Origin: CAYNFH01 sp964396385
GTDB taxonomy: Bacteria; Armatimonadota; Chthonomonadetes; Chthonomonadales; CAJBBX01
Reading direction: 5' to 3'
DNA: 19,333 nucleotides
Assembly: GCA_964396385.1 (NCBI GenBank)
Contig: CAYNFH010000128.1
Span: forward strand, 1 to 19,333
The notes beneath the pieces are model-generated. The model worked only from the letters and a program-made list of their open reading frames with translations, ran no database searches and had not been told where the DNA came from. The translations under genes were made by a program, and so were the position numbers. Positions 1 to 7,266 of the stretch are shown here, one piece after another (position 1 is the first letter of the stretch; the number at the start of each line of letters is the position of its first letter).

Positions 1-1
1 C

Positions 2-604
2 CCTATCACTCGAGTCGCTATATGGAGCGGAGCGTCCAGCAACAATGAGCTGAGTTACGACGTACGGCGAGGGGGAGCGCTTCTGGCACGCGACATCTGG
101 TACGAGGGCGCGCCGCCAGGCTTTATGCGCTGCGGCGACTCCGGCACGTTTACACTACACGGCGCGGAGGTGGCGGCCGGAGACCCGAATCACGGCGGAA
201 CCGGCGCCGGCCGCCCGACCATTGACGTGGACGGCTTCCGCGGCCGCCTGACTTTCCTGACCACCACCTTTGCCGCGCCTACCGAGCAGCTCGTGGTCCG
301 CGGCGGCGGTCCCGAAACGCGGGTCCTGATGATAGGGCAGGGCAACCGGGATGACTTCCTGGTGAACGAATCTCCCACGGCGCACGCGGCCCTGATCCAG
401 AGCGTGAAGTATACGTCCGGCGGCGGCGCTACGCCCGTGGCGGACCGCGGAACGGCCGGCGCCGCCTTCCTCCGGGAGATGCTGGCCCAGACGCGGAGCG
501 CGCGTCCCCATCCGGATTCTCCCGCTCCGTCCGGCGTCACAGACCTGCGACTCTATCGGGTGACGGTAACCAACGCCACCGTCTGCCTGCATGTCCGTCC
601 GTAG
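2..604 (+). CDS. C-terminal part of a probable beta-helix (pectate-lyase-superfamily-like) protein, 5' truncated
   Basis: The frame is open from base 2 to the TAG at 602-604, giving at least 200 residues, so the gene starts before the window. The visible part is rich in Gly, Thr and short beta-type stretches such as ALLARDIWYEG, SGTFTLHGAEV, GRLTFLTTTF and ETRVLMIGQG. Regular strand-turn spacing like this is typical of the outer coils of right-handed parallel beta-helix proteins, and the RDxWYEG motif resembles pectate lyase superfamily relatives I remember. There is no membrane segment and no catalytic motif in this portion. The next gene starts 25 bp downstream on the same strand, so they may be co-transcribed. 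The fold assignment is inference; it could also be an unrelated extracellular beta-rich protein. The internal ATG at 125 is not a convincing start because the same protein style continues upstream of it. Confidence 0.55.
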   Translation, partial: PITRVAIWSGASSNNELSYDVRRGGALLARDIWYEGAPPGFMRCGDSGTFTLHGAEVAAGDPNHGGTGAGRPTIDVDGFRGRLTFLTTTFAAPTEQLVVRGGGPETRVLMIGQGNRDDFLVNESPTAHAALIQSVKYTSGGGATPVADRGTAGAAFLREMLAQTRSARPHPDSPAPSGVTDLRLYRVTVTNATVCLHVRP

Positions 605-629
605 TCACCCGGAAAGAGAGAAACCCGCT

Positions 630-1199
630 ATGACCGTGGAACCGCATTCCCTGTGGAGCGTGTACGAGGGTTGGGAGGGCTACAACACGAGTCTCGCGCG
701 CGCCATCGAACCCCTCACCGAGGAGCAGCTCGCGTTCCGCGCCGCGCCGGACCAGCGATCCGTAATCGAGCTCGGCCGCCACATCGCGCTGGGCCGCCTC
801 AACTGGTTCGTCCGCATGCCGGCTCCCGGCAGCCTGGAGCTCGCAGCCCGGATACCCGAGTGGAGGGTGGATCCGGACGGCAACCGGCACATCGTTGACG
901 AGGCGGTCTCAGCCGACAAGGCGACCGTACTGCGCTGGTTCGCGGACACCTGGAGCATGGTCGAAAGGACCCTCAACGAGTGGACCGTCGCGGACCTCGC
1001 CCATACGTACCGCCACACCTACCGAGGCCAGACCTATGCCATCTCCCGCCAGTGGACCATCTGGCGCATGATGGCTCACGACATCCACCACGGCGGGCAG
1101 CTAACCCTAGCGCTCTACCTCCAGGGGATTGTCCCCTTTGAGCTCGGCGCGCTCGGAGGCCACCTGACCGAATCGCCGCTGGCCGACCCGCCCTCCTAG
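630..1199 (+). CDS. DinB-family (DinB/YfiT-like) four-helix metal-binding protein
   Basis: The 189-residue product has the size and helical pattern of the DinB/YfiT superfamily. These proteins bind a divalent metal through three histidines, and several members are thiol-dependent transferases such as bacillithiol S-transferases; the substrate here cannot be told. Candidate ligands are His51 in ELGRHIALGRLNW, and His150 with His153/154 in the AHDIHHGGQL motif, which is the usual second metal site. The ATG at 630 is chosen because GGAAAGAGAG lies about ten bases upstream. An upstream in-frame ATG at 591 lies inside the previous gene, lacks a ribosome binding site and adds a non-conserved leader. 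The protein is probably cytoplasmic, with no signal peptide. It ends 16 bp from the convergent M48 gene. Family assignment is confident, function is not. Confidence 0.85.
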   Translation: MTVEPHSLWSVYEGWEGYNTSLARAIEPLTEEQLAFRAAPDQRSVIELGRHIALGRLNWFVRMPAPGSLELAARIPEWRVDPDGNRHIVDEAVSADKATVLRWFADTWSMVERTLNEWTVADLAHTYRHTYRGQTYAISRQWTIWRMMAHDIHHGGQLTLALYLQGIVPFELGALGGHLTESPLADPPS

Positions 1200-1215
1200 C
1201 ATCAGGAGATCGCTG

Positions 1216-3084
1216 CTAGACTGAGCGGGCCGTGGGGCGGGCGCTCGCCGCGACAAAGCGGTAGTCTGGCAGGTCATATCCCACGCCGACCGGGAGCGGA
1301 TTCGAGGACCGGTCCGTTGCCCGGCCGGCTTCCGCCATCAGCCGGTCCGCCTCTTCGGGCGCAACTCCGAAACGTGCTGCAACGGCGCGTATGCGGCGCG
1401 CGAATGACGGATGGCTGGAGATGCATTCGACAAGATGGGGCAGCTCTAGACGACTTCCGTTCAGCCTCGCGATGGCGGCGTACAGCCGCATGGCGGCCCG
1501 CGGGTCGCCCGACAGCTCTGCCCCCAGGGCGTCCGCCTCAAACTCCTGTCTCCGCATGAGGGGCGAGCAGACGATCATCGCAAGGGGGCCGCCCAGAATC
1601 GCCAGTGCCGCAAACCCCAGATGCCCCACCAACACCTCCCACGCTCCAAACAGAGCACACGGCAGCATCAGCCCAAAGAACGCATGTACTCGCTTCTGCA
1701 CGTGCTGGAGCTTGAGATGCGCCAGCTCGTGGGCGACAAGCGCGTCCACCTGCTCCTTTGGCAAGTAGAGCAACGCGGGCCGGGTGAGCACCACGGCGCC
1801 GCCGGCCGTCGCGAGGCCGTTGGCCCGGACAAACCGGCCGTCAGTTACCTGGAAAGTCGCCACGGTAACGCCCGCCGTATCGGCGAGCTCCCGAAAGCGA
1901 TCCAGCAACTCTCCGCCTACAAGCGTGCGCGGCTGCCCGCGTACGAGCTGGATCACGACCCACAGGACCCCGTTGAGAGCCAGGAAACCCGGCAGCAGCC
2001 ACTTAGTGATGATCCCAAAGCTGTGCAGAGGGGAGGTCGCGCTCGCCCTCCCCGTGACAGCCATATAGACCCCGAGCCCTCCTCCACATATCGCTATCGC
2101 AATGGTGAACCAGGCCGGAACCGGCGTCCTGGCGGGCGGGCAGATGCCGCCTTGGCTTCGCAGATGCAGGCGCAGCAGGAATCCGAACAGATAGACCAGG
2201 AGCGGCGGGCCAACAAGCAGAAAGAGCCGCGCCACGAACTGCGCGGTCGATGGGAGGGGGAGCAGAGTAACCAGGAAGGCCATTCGGAGGACGATTATCT
2301 CGAACAGCCACACTACGGCGAACAGCAGGCTTCCCCACTTAAGGGCCCTGTTCGTAATCCCACCTCGGCCCACCGTGGCGCCGCTCAAGCCCAACAGGTA
2401 GAGCGCGAGCATCGCGCCCACGCCACCGCAAAGCGTCACCACGCCGATGGCCAGGCGGCTGGCCACAAACGAGCGCGTGAATCCGACCGTGATCCGCGAA
2501 GGGAAAGGAGGAGAGTCCGTATCGCACGCCAGGACCCAAATCTCCATGGCTGCATTGCCGGCGTCGGTCCAGCCGCGGAGGCTCCCATGCGAGGAGATGG
2601 GCAGGCCGGAGGTGAGAACGCGCAGCTCCGCACGCGAGGCTCCGGCACTCTTGAGCGCTGCCACAAGGGCTGGCCAGGGGATCGACTCGACCCTGATTCG
2701 CTCATGGCGGTGGACCCCCGCGACGGAGGCGATGAGGCTCTCACCGGCGTCCGAGACCCGGCGGGACAACAACGGCCACTGAAGCAGTCCCGCGCATTGC
2801 GTGGCTACGGCAAGCGCCTTCTCCTCGCCCCAGGACGCCGGAACGGCAAGCTGGATGGAGCGGGATCCGTTGAAGCCGAACCCGATAGTGAGATGTACGC
2901 GATCGGCGTTGTCCGTGAGGCGCCTGAAGCGATCGCCGGTGTCATCCAGAACGTGCCGGTCGATGACGGCGGCAGCGCGGCGGTGCAGATCGTCCCAAGG
3001 GACGTGCCGCTCCTGCGGGAGCTGAGCCACCGCACCGGCCGAAAGCATCCACAGCAGAACGGCCCATCCAAGCGGTCTCTTCAT
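1216..3084 (-). CDS. Multi-pass membrane M48-family zinc metalloprotease (HtpX-like catalytic domain)
   Basis: The 622-residue product starts with a signal peptide (about residues 1-20, ending AGAVAQ). A soluble region of about 185 residues without a recognised domain follows, then five hydrophobic segments near 210-236, 252-278, 283-307, 324-344 and 356-380. The catalytic domain has the zinc motif HELAH at 452-456 and the downstream EFEADALG motif (third ligand probably Glu516), as in peptidase family M48. Two more hydrophobic stretches at 466-482 and 484-506 match the membrane hairpin that HtpX/Ste24 proteins carry between these motifs. If the signal peptide is cleaved, the hydropathy puts the protease domain in the cytoplasm and the unknown domain outside. 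An ATG at 3168 is open in frame, but its leader is unlike a signal peptide and has no ribosome binding site, so the start at 3084 (GAGG eight to eleven bases upstream) is preferred. A role in membrane protein quality control is inferred from the family. Confidence 0.88.
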   Translation of the reverse strand: MKRPLGWAVLLWMLSAGAVAQLPQERHVPWDDLHRRAAAVIDRHVLDDTGDRFRRLTDNADRVHLTIGFGFNGSRSIQLAVPASWGEEKALAVATQCAGLLQWPLLSRRVSDAGESLIASVAGVHRHERIRVESIPWPALVAALKSAGASRAELRVLTSGLPISSHGSLRGWTDAGNAAMEIWVLACDTDSPPFPSRITVGFTRSFVASRLAIGVVTLCGGVGAMLALYLLGLSGATVGRGGITNRALKWGSLLFAVVWLFEIIVLRMAFLVTLLPLPSTAQFVARLFLLVGPPLLVYLFGFLLRLHLRSQGGICPPARTPVPAWFTIAIAICGGGLGVYMAVTGRASATSPLHSFGIITKWLLPGFLALNGVLWVVIQLVRGQPRTLVGGELLDRFRELADTAGVTVATFQVTDGRFVRANGLATAGGAVVLTRPALLYLPKEQVDALVAHELAHLKLQHVQKRVHAFFGLMLPCALFGAWEVLVGHLGFAALAILGGPLAMIVCSPLMRRQEFEADALGAELSGDPRAAMRLYAAIARLNGSRLELPHLVECISSHPSFARRIRAVAARFGVAPEEADRLMAEAGRATDRSSNPLPVGVGYDLPDYRFVAASARPTARSV

Positions 3085-3117
3085 CGTCGGCCTCGCTGCA
3101 AGCCATATTTCGATTCC

Positions 3118-3126
3118 AGCATACCA
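3118..3126 (-). promoter_or_regulatory. Possible extended -10 promoter of the M48 gene
   Basis: On the minus strand the sequence reads TGGTATGCT, an extended -10 pattern (TGn followed by TATGCT, four of six matches to TATAAT). No convincing -35 lies 17 bp upstream. A start site near 3111 would give a leader of about 27 bases before the ATG at 3084, which agrees with the shorter start chosen for the gene. Weak evidence by itself. Confidence 0.25.
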
Positions 3127-3181
3127 GACCATTGGGCCAACAGGACGACCGCCCGAGCTCAATTCCATGGCAATGAGCTAT

Positions 3182-3199
3182 GCGACCGGCGGCGGTCGC
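3182..3199 (-). terminator. Hairpin after the fic gene, possible terminator
   Basis: GCGACCG (3182-3188) and CGGTCGC (3193-3199) form a perfect seven-base-pair GC-rich stem with a four-base loop, 13 bases past the fic stop codon. There is no T-run after it on the minus strand, so it would be a weak or factor-assisted terminator. It separates fic from the downstream M48 gene. Confidence 0.35.
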
Positions 3200-3211
3200 G
3201 CAGCTCACGGG

Positions 3212-4342
3212 TCAACCCGGTCGAGGCGGCGCGAGGAGATAGCTCGTGCTCCGGCCGCCGGCCGGCCCCTCTTCCATGAGGCCCTTCCCGATCAGGTCGT
3301 GAATATCGCGCAAGGCGGTATCGTGTGAGCACTTTGCCATCTTCGCCCATTTGGTTGTGGTGAGTTTGTCCTCGAAGCCATCGAGCAGCCTATTGATCAC
3401 AAGCCTCTGGCGCTCGTTTACGAAGCCGTCCGGCACGACGTCCCAAAACCGCGTCTTAGCGACCACGGCGTCAAAGATACTCTCCGCGCTTAGAATGCCG
3501 CGATCGAGGCAGCCCAGGAACCAGCGCATCCAGGGTGTGACGTCCAGGTCTCCTTTCTGGCTCTCCTCCAGGATCTCGTAGTACGCGTTTCGCTCCTTGC
3601 GTATCTGCGCGGACATGCTATAGAACCGCTGCGCCGTCCCTTCCGCGCACGCGAGCGCCATTTCCGCGACGGCCCGAGCGATCCGGCCGTTCCCATCGTC
3701 GAACGGGTGAATCGTGACGAACCAGAGGTGAGCCAGTGCTGCCTTCAGCACGGGATCGAGCGCATTGGGCCCATTGAACCAGGCGAGGAACGCGGCCATC
3801 TCCGCCTGGATACGTGATGCCGCGGGAGCCTGGTAGTGGACGCGCTCGCGGCCTACTGGACCGGATACAACCTGCATCGGACCCTTAGCATCATCTCGCC
3901 ACGCGCCCACGGTGATGCGGAACATACCATTGCGGCCGGAAGGGAACATGGCGGAGTGCCAACCGAACAGCCGCTCATCCGTAAGTGGCTCTTCAAACCG
4001 CTGCGTGGCGTCGACGATCATGTCGACAACGCCCTCCACGTGGGGACTTGCTGGCGTCAGGGCGCCGACGTCCAGTCCCAGGCGGCGGGCGATGGAGGAG
4101 CGAATCTGCTCTCTGTCCAGGCGCTCGCCTTCGATCTCGCTGGACTTCTGCACCTCGTCGGTCAAAGCCTCGAGCGCCGCATCCTGCGACCTGCGGAAAC
4201 CGAGAGCCTGGACGCGTCCCGCGAACAGCCCTTGCCGGTGCCGGCTGGAGGCGAGTGGTCCGGCCAGCGCTTCCATATTCCAGCGGAACCGGGGCCATTC
4301 CGGAAGCTCGTAAATGTATCGGGCGGAGACATGGAGCATCAT
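3212..4342 (-). CDS. Fic-domain protein (probable AMPylase), class II with N-terminal inhibitory motif
   Basis: The 376-residue protein has the Fic motif HPFDDGNGRIAR at 212-223, matching HxFx(D/E)GNGRxxR with all catalytic residues intact. Fic enzymes usually transfer AMP from ATP to a hydroxyl side chain of a target protein. The N-terminal region, resembling the DUF4172 extension, contains SSEIEGE at 67-73. This fits the (S/T)xxxE(G/N) inhibitory helix with Ser67, Glu71 and Gly72, so the protein should be autoinhibited without a separate antitoxin (class II). Residues beyond about 290 contain a region resembling a winged helix (ERQRLVINRLLDGFEDKLTTTKWAKMAK), as in many solitary Fic proteins. 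No antitoxin gene is adjacent. The first two codons are both ATG, and no Shine-Dalgarno sequence precedes them. Instead a perfect TATAAT ends six bases upstream, suggesting a leaderless transcript. The target is unknown. Confidence 0.92.
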   Translation of the reverse strand: MMLHVSARYIYELPEWPRFRWNMEALAGPLASSRHRQGLFAGRVQALGFRRSQDAALEALTDEVQKSSEIEGERLDREQIRSSIARRLGLDVGALTPASPHVEGVVDMIVDATQRFEEPLTDERLFGWHSAMFPSGRNGMFRITVGAWRDDAKGPMQVVSGPVGRERVHYQAPAASRIQAEMAAFLAWFNGPNALDPVLKAALAHLWFVTIHPFDDGNGRIARAVAEMALACAEGTAQRFYSMSAQIRKERNAYYEILEESQKGDLDVTPWMRWFLGCLDRGILSAESIFDAVVAKTRFWDVVPDGFVNERQRLVINRLLDGFEDKLTTTKWAKMAKCSHDTALRDIHDLIGKGLMEEGPAGGRSTSYLLAPPRPG

Positions 4343-4392
4343 GCGTAGATTATAGCCCGTAATCTACGCACGGGCGCGTAGATTACGGGCTA
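4343..4392. repeat. Overlapping inverted repeats abutting the fic start codon
   Basis: The unit GCGTAGATTA occurs three times in alternating orientation. The first pair, 4343-4352 and 4360-4369, makes a perfect 10-bp stem with a seven-base loop. The second pair, TAGCCCGTAATCTACGC at 4353-4369 and its exact complement at 4376-4392, makes a perfect 17-bp stem with a six-base loop (ACGGGC). The middle arm is shared, so the two hairpins are mutually exclusive. The element touches the first base upstream of the fic ATG. It resembles small interspersed palindromic elements, but no other copy is present in this window. Confidence 0.85.
4349..4354 (-). promoter_or_regulatory. TATAAT -10 box of fic, placed for a leaderless mRNA
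   Basis: The minus strand reads TATAAT, identical to the -10 consensus, then CTACGC, then ATG. With the last T at -7, the A of the start codon falls exactly at +1. No good TTGACA-like hexamer lies 17 bp upstream. The missing Shine-Dalgarno sequence fits leaderless expression. Confidence 0.5.
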
Positions 4393-4425
4393 CATTGGTC
4401 TCGATTCAGGAGCGGTGGCCGAACC

Positions 4426-6126
4426 TCAACGTGCAAGACCCGGCCACTGCTCTCCGACGGTCTGCGCGAGGTAGCGGCCTCCGCGCTCGACGGTCTGCTT
4501 GAGCGCTTCATCAAGAATCGTCTCCTGCCGCAGCGTAACCGGTACCAGCGCACAGTAGGCCAGGAGCAACACGCAAACCGTGGGTACCGCCAGCCCGCGT
4601 AGCCCCCGGGTCAGCCCCACGGAGAGCGGAACCCGCCACACCAGGCTCAGGATCCCAACCGCCAGCAGCAGTGCGCAGGGCAGGACGGCCGACGCCGTCC
4701 AAAGCGACATGGCGGTAAGCTTCGCCACCGCCGCCATTCGGCCCTCTCCCATGGAGGCGGCTACTATTTGGGTCAGAGGTCCGAGTGCGCCGCCGGTTTC
4801 GCGAACGAAGGCCCAGCCCACGAGCGGCGCTGCCGCCAGAATCGCGATGACCGCGGTTAGGCGGGAGGAGCGGGCCAGCCCGTGACCGGCCCGGATCTCA
4901 CGGCTGCGGCCAACCAGCGCCGCAGCGGCCCCAAGCGCCAGGACCCAGAACGCACTGGATAGCAGAAGGACCGCCGCCATCCACCAGAGCGCGAGCCTGA
5001 CCGGCGTATTAGCGGCGCCCGAGCGGACGGCGGACACGACGATAGCGCGCGCCCGGTTCCCGGCTGCCAGCTCCTCATCCACAAACGACGTCTGTTCCGG
5101 GAAGCCTATCCTCCGCAGGTACGCATCGAAGGTCTGCGCGCGCTCTGCAGGCGCAATACTCCGCACGGGCAAGGCCGCTCCGCCGGGCCGCGACAGGGCC
5201 GACAGGAACATCTCCCGACCTATCAGGGACCCGATGACCATGGGAGACCGCGCCCGCAGCAGCGCCCCGCACCTCATCACGCTGTCCCCGATGGCAAGTC
5301 CCTCCTCCAGCCTTCCCGCCTGCTCAGCCTCCACCGCCCTGGCTACCGCAACAATGCCTGCAACGCGAAGCTCACTCAGGTGGGGGAGAAGGACGGCACC
5401 CGCCCGCGCCATGCGGGGCAGAGTGCCCACGGCGCCAAAGGCCTCGCGGCACATCTTCCATTCGGCTTCGATCTCATCGGTCGTGTAGGCGTTCCAATCG
5501 AGCACGGCCGCCGCGCGGCGCAGCGCTTCCAACGCCTCTGCGTCGCGGTGCCCGGCGAACAGGCCCACGGCTCGCATCATGGGGAAGTACGCGTTGTCAG
5601 GGTCCAGCCGCTCGCCCTCGGACCCAAATCGGTCAAACGCCGCCAGTTCCTCCGGCGTGTTGACCTGTGGACCGCTGGGCTGTTCGGCCGGCGCCGTGTT
5701 CGAGACTACCGCATACAGCTCGGGTCGCAGCACACGTACCTGCCTCAAAGTTGAGAATCGGAGCAGGGCGGCGTATGCCGCGGGCCGGTCCGGAAAGCGC
5801 TCCGCCAGTTGTCTGAGTCGCTGGAGCCTGTCTCCCGATTCCACACCGGCGCCGGTAGGGTTCTGGATGGCGTAGGCGAGCTGGATCTGAAAGTCGTCCG
5901 CATCTCTGGTGGCGGTCTCACGGTATCGCCGCATCGCGTAATCCAACGATGGGGCTCCTCCGCCCGTTAAGTCCTGGCTCCAGGCCGCGCGCGTCTGCTC
6001 CATCGGAAGAACCAGCGCTATCTGCGAGCGTACCAGCCGGCGGGTAGCCGGCCAGATGAGCAGCGCCGCCAGCACCCCCACGCAGAGCCCGACCAGCCGG
6101 GCGCGAAATCTCTGTCCACTGTTCAT
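4426..6126 (-). CDS. Unrecognised five-span membrane protein in the ECF sigma operon
   Basis: I do not recognise this 566-residue protein. It has one N-terminal hydrophobic segment (about 11-27). A long soluble helical region (about 40-375) follows, with TPR-like alanine- and leucine-rich pieces such as RLRQLAERFPDRPAAYAALL and EALEALRRAAAVLDW. Four clustered membrane segments lie near 378-405, 422-441, 473-497 and 510-531, and a short hydrophilic tail closes it. The N-terminal anchor with a following large loop suggests an extracytoplasmic sensor or scaffold region. It starts 38 bp after the anti-sigma candidate and is the third gene of the operon, so it may feed a signal to the sigma/anti-sigma pair or be part of its regulon. 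No catalytic motif is visible. A 27-base stretch with a minor GAGGACAA element precedes the ATG at 6126. Confidence 0.8.
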   Translation of the reverse strand: MNSGQRFRARLVGLCVGVLAALLIWPATRRLVRSQIALVLPMEQTRAAWSQDLTGGGAPSLDYAMRRYRETATRDADDFQIQLAYAIQNPTGAGVESGDRLQRLRQLAERFPDRPAAYAALLRFSTLRQVRVLRPELYAVVSNTAPAEQPSGPQVNTPEELAAFDRFGSEGERLDPDNAYFPMMRAVGLFAGHRDAEALEALRRAAAVLDWNAYTTDEIEAEWKMCREAFGAVGTLPRMARAGAVLLPHLSELRVAGIVAVARAVEAEQAGRLEEGLAIGDSVMRCGALLRARSPMVIGSLIGREMFLSALSRPGGAALPVRSIAPAERAQTFDAYLRRIGFPEQTSFVDEELAAGNRARAIVVSAVRSGAANTPVRLALWWMAAVLLLSSAFWVLALGAAAALVGRSREIRAGHGLARSSRLTAVIAILAAAPLVGWAFVRETGGALGPLTQIVAASMGEGRMAAVAKLTAMSLWTASAVLPCALLLAVGILSLVWRVPLSVGLTRGLRGLAVPTVCVLLLAYCALVPVTLRQETILDEALKQTVERGGRYLAQTVGEQWPGLAR

Positions 6127-6164
6127 GTCGATTGTCCTCGAACCACCCGCCTGTTCGCATTCCG

Positions 6165-6515
6165 CTACGGAGCGATGGATGCGACGTCGCCTCCGATGGT
6201 TCTGGCAAGACCTCCAACGGCTACAACAACCCGAGCCCCCGCGTCTGAAGGCCGGTTGGCGCTCACGCTGCCAGGCGCGGTCAGAACCTTAAGGAGAGCC
6301 AGCGTGAGCAAGAGAGAGCAAATGGCGGCGGACACGGCCGGGCGCATCCCCGCCCAGACCGGATGCCAGAACGGTTCCGCTTTGCGGAGGGCGGCGTGGA
6401 TGCGCGCGTCGAAGCCTGCCGAGACCTCCGGGACCGGCAGCGCCTTCAGACCATCCCGGAGCGCCGCCTGCGCCTCCGGCCCCAACCCCACCCTCTGTCC
6501 TCTATCTCCACGCAT
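6165..6515 (-). CDS. Small one-span membrane protein, candidate anti-sigma factor without zinc motif
   Basis: The 116-residue product starts 37 bp after the sigma-factor stop, the usual place of an anti-sigma factor. Residues 13-45 (PEAQAALRDGLKALPVPEV, then SAGFDARIHAALRK) resemble the short cytoplasmic sigma-binding segment of many anti-sigma proteins, where a proline-rich bend precedes a GFxxRI helix. One membrane segment at about 60-80 (AVSAAICSLLLTLALLKVL) follows, then about 35 residues outside. The HxxxCxxC zinc motif of the ZAS family is absent; the only cysteine is in the membrane span. A GGGGAG element ten bases upstream supports the ATG at 6515. The anti-sigma role is inferred from position, size and topology; it could instead be an uncharacterised membrane protein. 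Confidence 0.6.
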   Translation of the reverse strand: MRGDRGQRVGLGPEAQAALRDGLKALPVPEVSAGFDARIHAALRKAEPFWHPVWAGMRPAVSAAICSLLLTLALLKVLTAPGSVSANRPSDAGARVVVAVGGLARTIGGDVASIAP

Positions 6516-6552
6516 GAACCGCCAGCTCCCCGTACCTCAACCCTCATCCCGC

Positions 6553-7158
6553 CTATACTTCCGCCGTCTCCCGCGCTGCCTGCTCCCACAGCTCCTGAAA
6601 CTGGGCCCGCGCGGCGTGCAGCCGCCACTTCACCCGGCCGACCGGGATCTGCAGCACCTGCGCTATCTCTTCGTACTCCAGGCCCTCCAGCTCCCTCAGG
6701 ATCAGCATCGCGCGCATGGGGGGCGTAAGGCGGTCCAGCAGGACCTCCACCAGGGCTCGGCTCTCCACCGTCTCCAGGCCGGAATCCTCCCGGGCGGCCG
6801 CCTCGGGCGCTGAATCGAGAGGCAGCTCCCGCGACCAGCGCGAGAGCCGTCGCCTGTCCAGGCAGATCCGGACTACGATCCGGTAGAGCCAGGTGTAGAA
6901 CCGCCCATCGCTGCGGTAGGTGTGCAGGCTGCGGAAGGCGCGCACAAACGCTTCCTGCGCGACATCCTCGGCTTCATCCGGGCGCCTCAGCACGTGGGCG
7001 GCCAACCGGACGACGCGGTGCCGGTACCGCGCGAGCAGCCAATCGATCGCCGCCGCGTCGCCGCGCCGCGCCCTCTCGATCTGGCCCTCCTCCTCCCGGT
7101 CCACCGCCACGTTCTCACGAACAGCCATGGACCAGCAGCGCGCACCCTCCTCCGGCAT
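6553..7158 (-). CDS. ECF-type RNA polymerase sigma factor (sigma-70 family)
   Basis: The 201-residue protein has sigma region 2 at about 40-108, including DEAEDVAQEAFVRAFRSL and FYTWLYRIVVRICLDRRR, which match the core-binding and -10-recognition helices of ECF sigma factors. Region 4 lies at about 137-190, with LTPPMRAMLILRELEGLEYE and the helix-turn-helix EIAQVLQIPVGRVKWRLHAA contacting the -35 element. Regions 1 and 3 are absent, as expected for the group. The ATG at 7158 is chosen because AGGAGG (7165-7170) lies six bases upstream; a GTG at 7173 overlaps that site and an ATG at 7128 is too far from one. The gene leads an operon with an anti-sigma candidate and a membrane protein, so it probably responds to an envelope signal. 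A possible autoregulated ECF promoter is listed separately. Confidence 0.95.
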   Translation of the reverse strand: MPEEGARCWSMAVRENVAVDREEEGQIERARRGDAAAIDWLLARYRHRVVRLAAHVLRRPDEAEDVAQEAFVRAFRSLHTYRSDGRFYTWLYRIVVRICLDRRRLSRWSRELPLDSAPEAAAREDSGLETVESRALVEVLLDRLTPPMRAMLILRELEGLEYEEIAQVLQIPVGRVKWRLHAARAQFQELWEQAARETAEV

Positions 7159-7164
7159 TCCCTG

Positions 7165-7170
7165 CCTCCT
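7165..7170 (-). promoter_or_regulatory. Ribosome binding site that fixes the sigma-factor start
   Basis: AGGAGG on the minus strand lies six bases upstream of the ATG at 7158. It overlaps the region of an alternative in-frame GTG at 7173 and so argues against that longer start. Confidence 0.7.
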
Positions 7171-7178
7171 CACCCATT

Positions 7179-7206
7179 GAGACGTGCGAACAGGACCGCG
7201 GAGTTA
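7179..7206 (-). promoter_or_regulatory. Candidate ECF-type promoter of the sigma-factor operon
   Basis: On the minus strand TAACTC (7206-7201) is followed after 16 bases by CGTCTC (7184-7179). This resembles the AAC plus CGTC pairs of ECF-dependent promoters. Transcription would begin about 7172, just before the ribosome binding site at 7165-7170. If real, it suggests autoregulation. There is only one instance in the window, so it is tentative. Confidence 0.25.
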
Positions 7207-7230
7207 GCTTGAGTCTGAAACAAGATGGAT

Positions 7231-7258
7231 CGGCGGTGAGGGTCGGCTAACACCGCCG
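7231..7258 (-). terminator. Hairpin after the methyltransferase gene
   Basis: CGGCGGTG (7231-7238) and CACCGCCG (7251-7258) form a perfect eight-base-pair stem with a twelve-base loop. It starts nine bases past the methyltransferase stop codon. The downstream minus-strand sequence ATCCATCTTGTTTC is moderately T-rich without a clean T-run. It would insulate the sigma-factor operon from the upstream genes. Confidence 0.4.
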
Positions 7259-7266
7259 CGCGGGGA

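Noticed and set aside
3085..3168. Longer N-terminus for the M48 protein
   Set aside because: The 28 extra residues are not signal-like, lack a ribosome binding site, and would place the signal peptide inside.
1621..3279. Long + strand open frame opposite the M48 gene
   Set aside because: It is the antisense of a clear M48 protease; its translation is rich in Arg, Gln, Glu and Gly with no domain, as expected for antisense of GC-rich DNA.
3212..4342. Fic protein as part of a two-gene toxin-antitoxin pair
   Set aside because: No small antitoxin gene is adjacent, and the inhibitory SxxxEG motif is inside the protein, as in class II Fic.
4343..4392. Possible insertion-sequence terminal repeats
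   Set aside because: No transposase or target duplication is visible; the element is only 50 bp long and palindromic.
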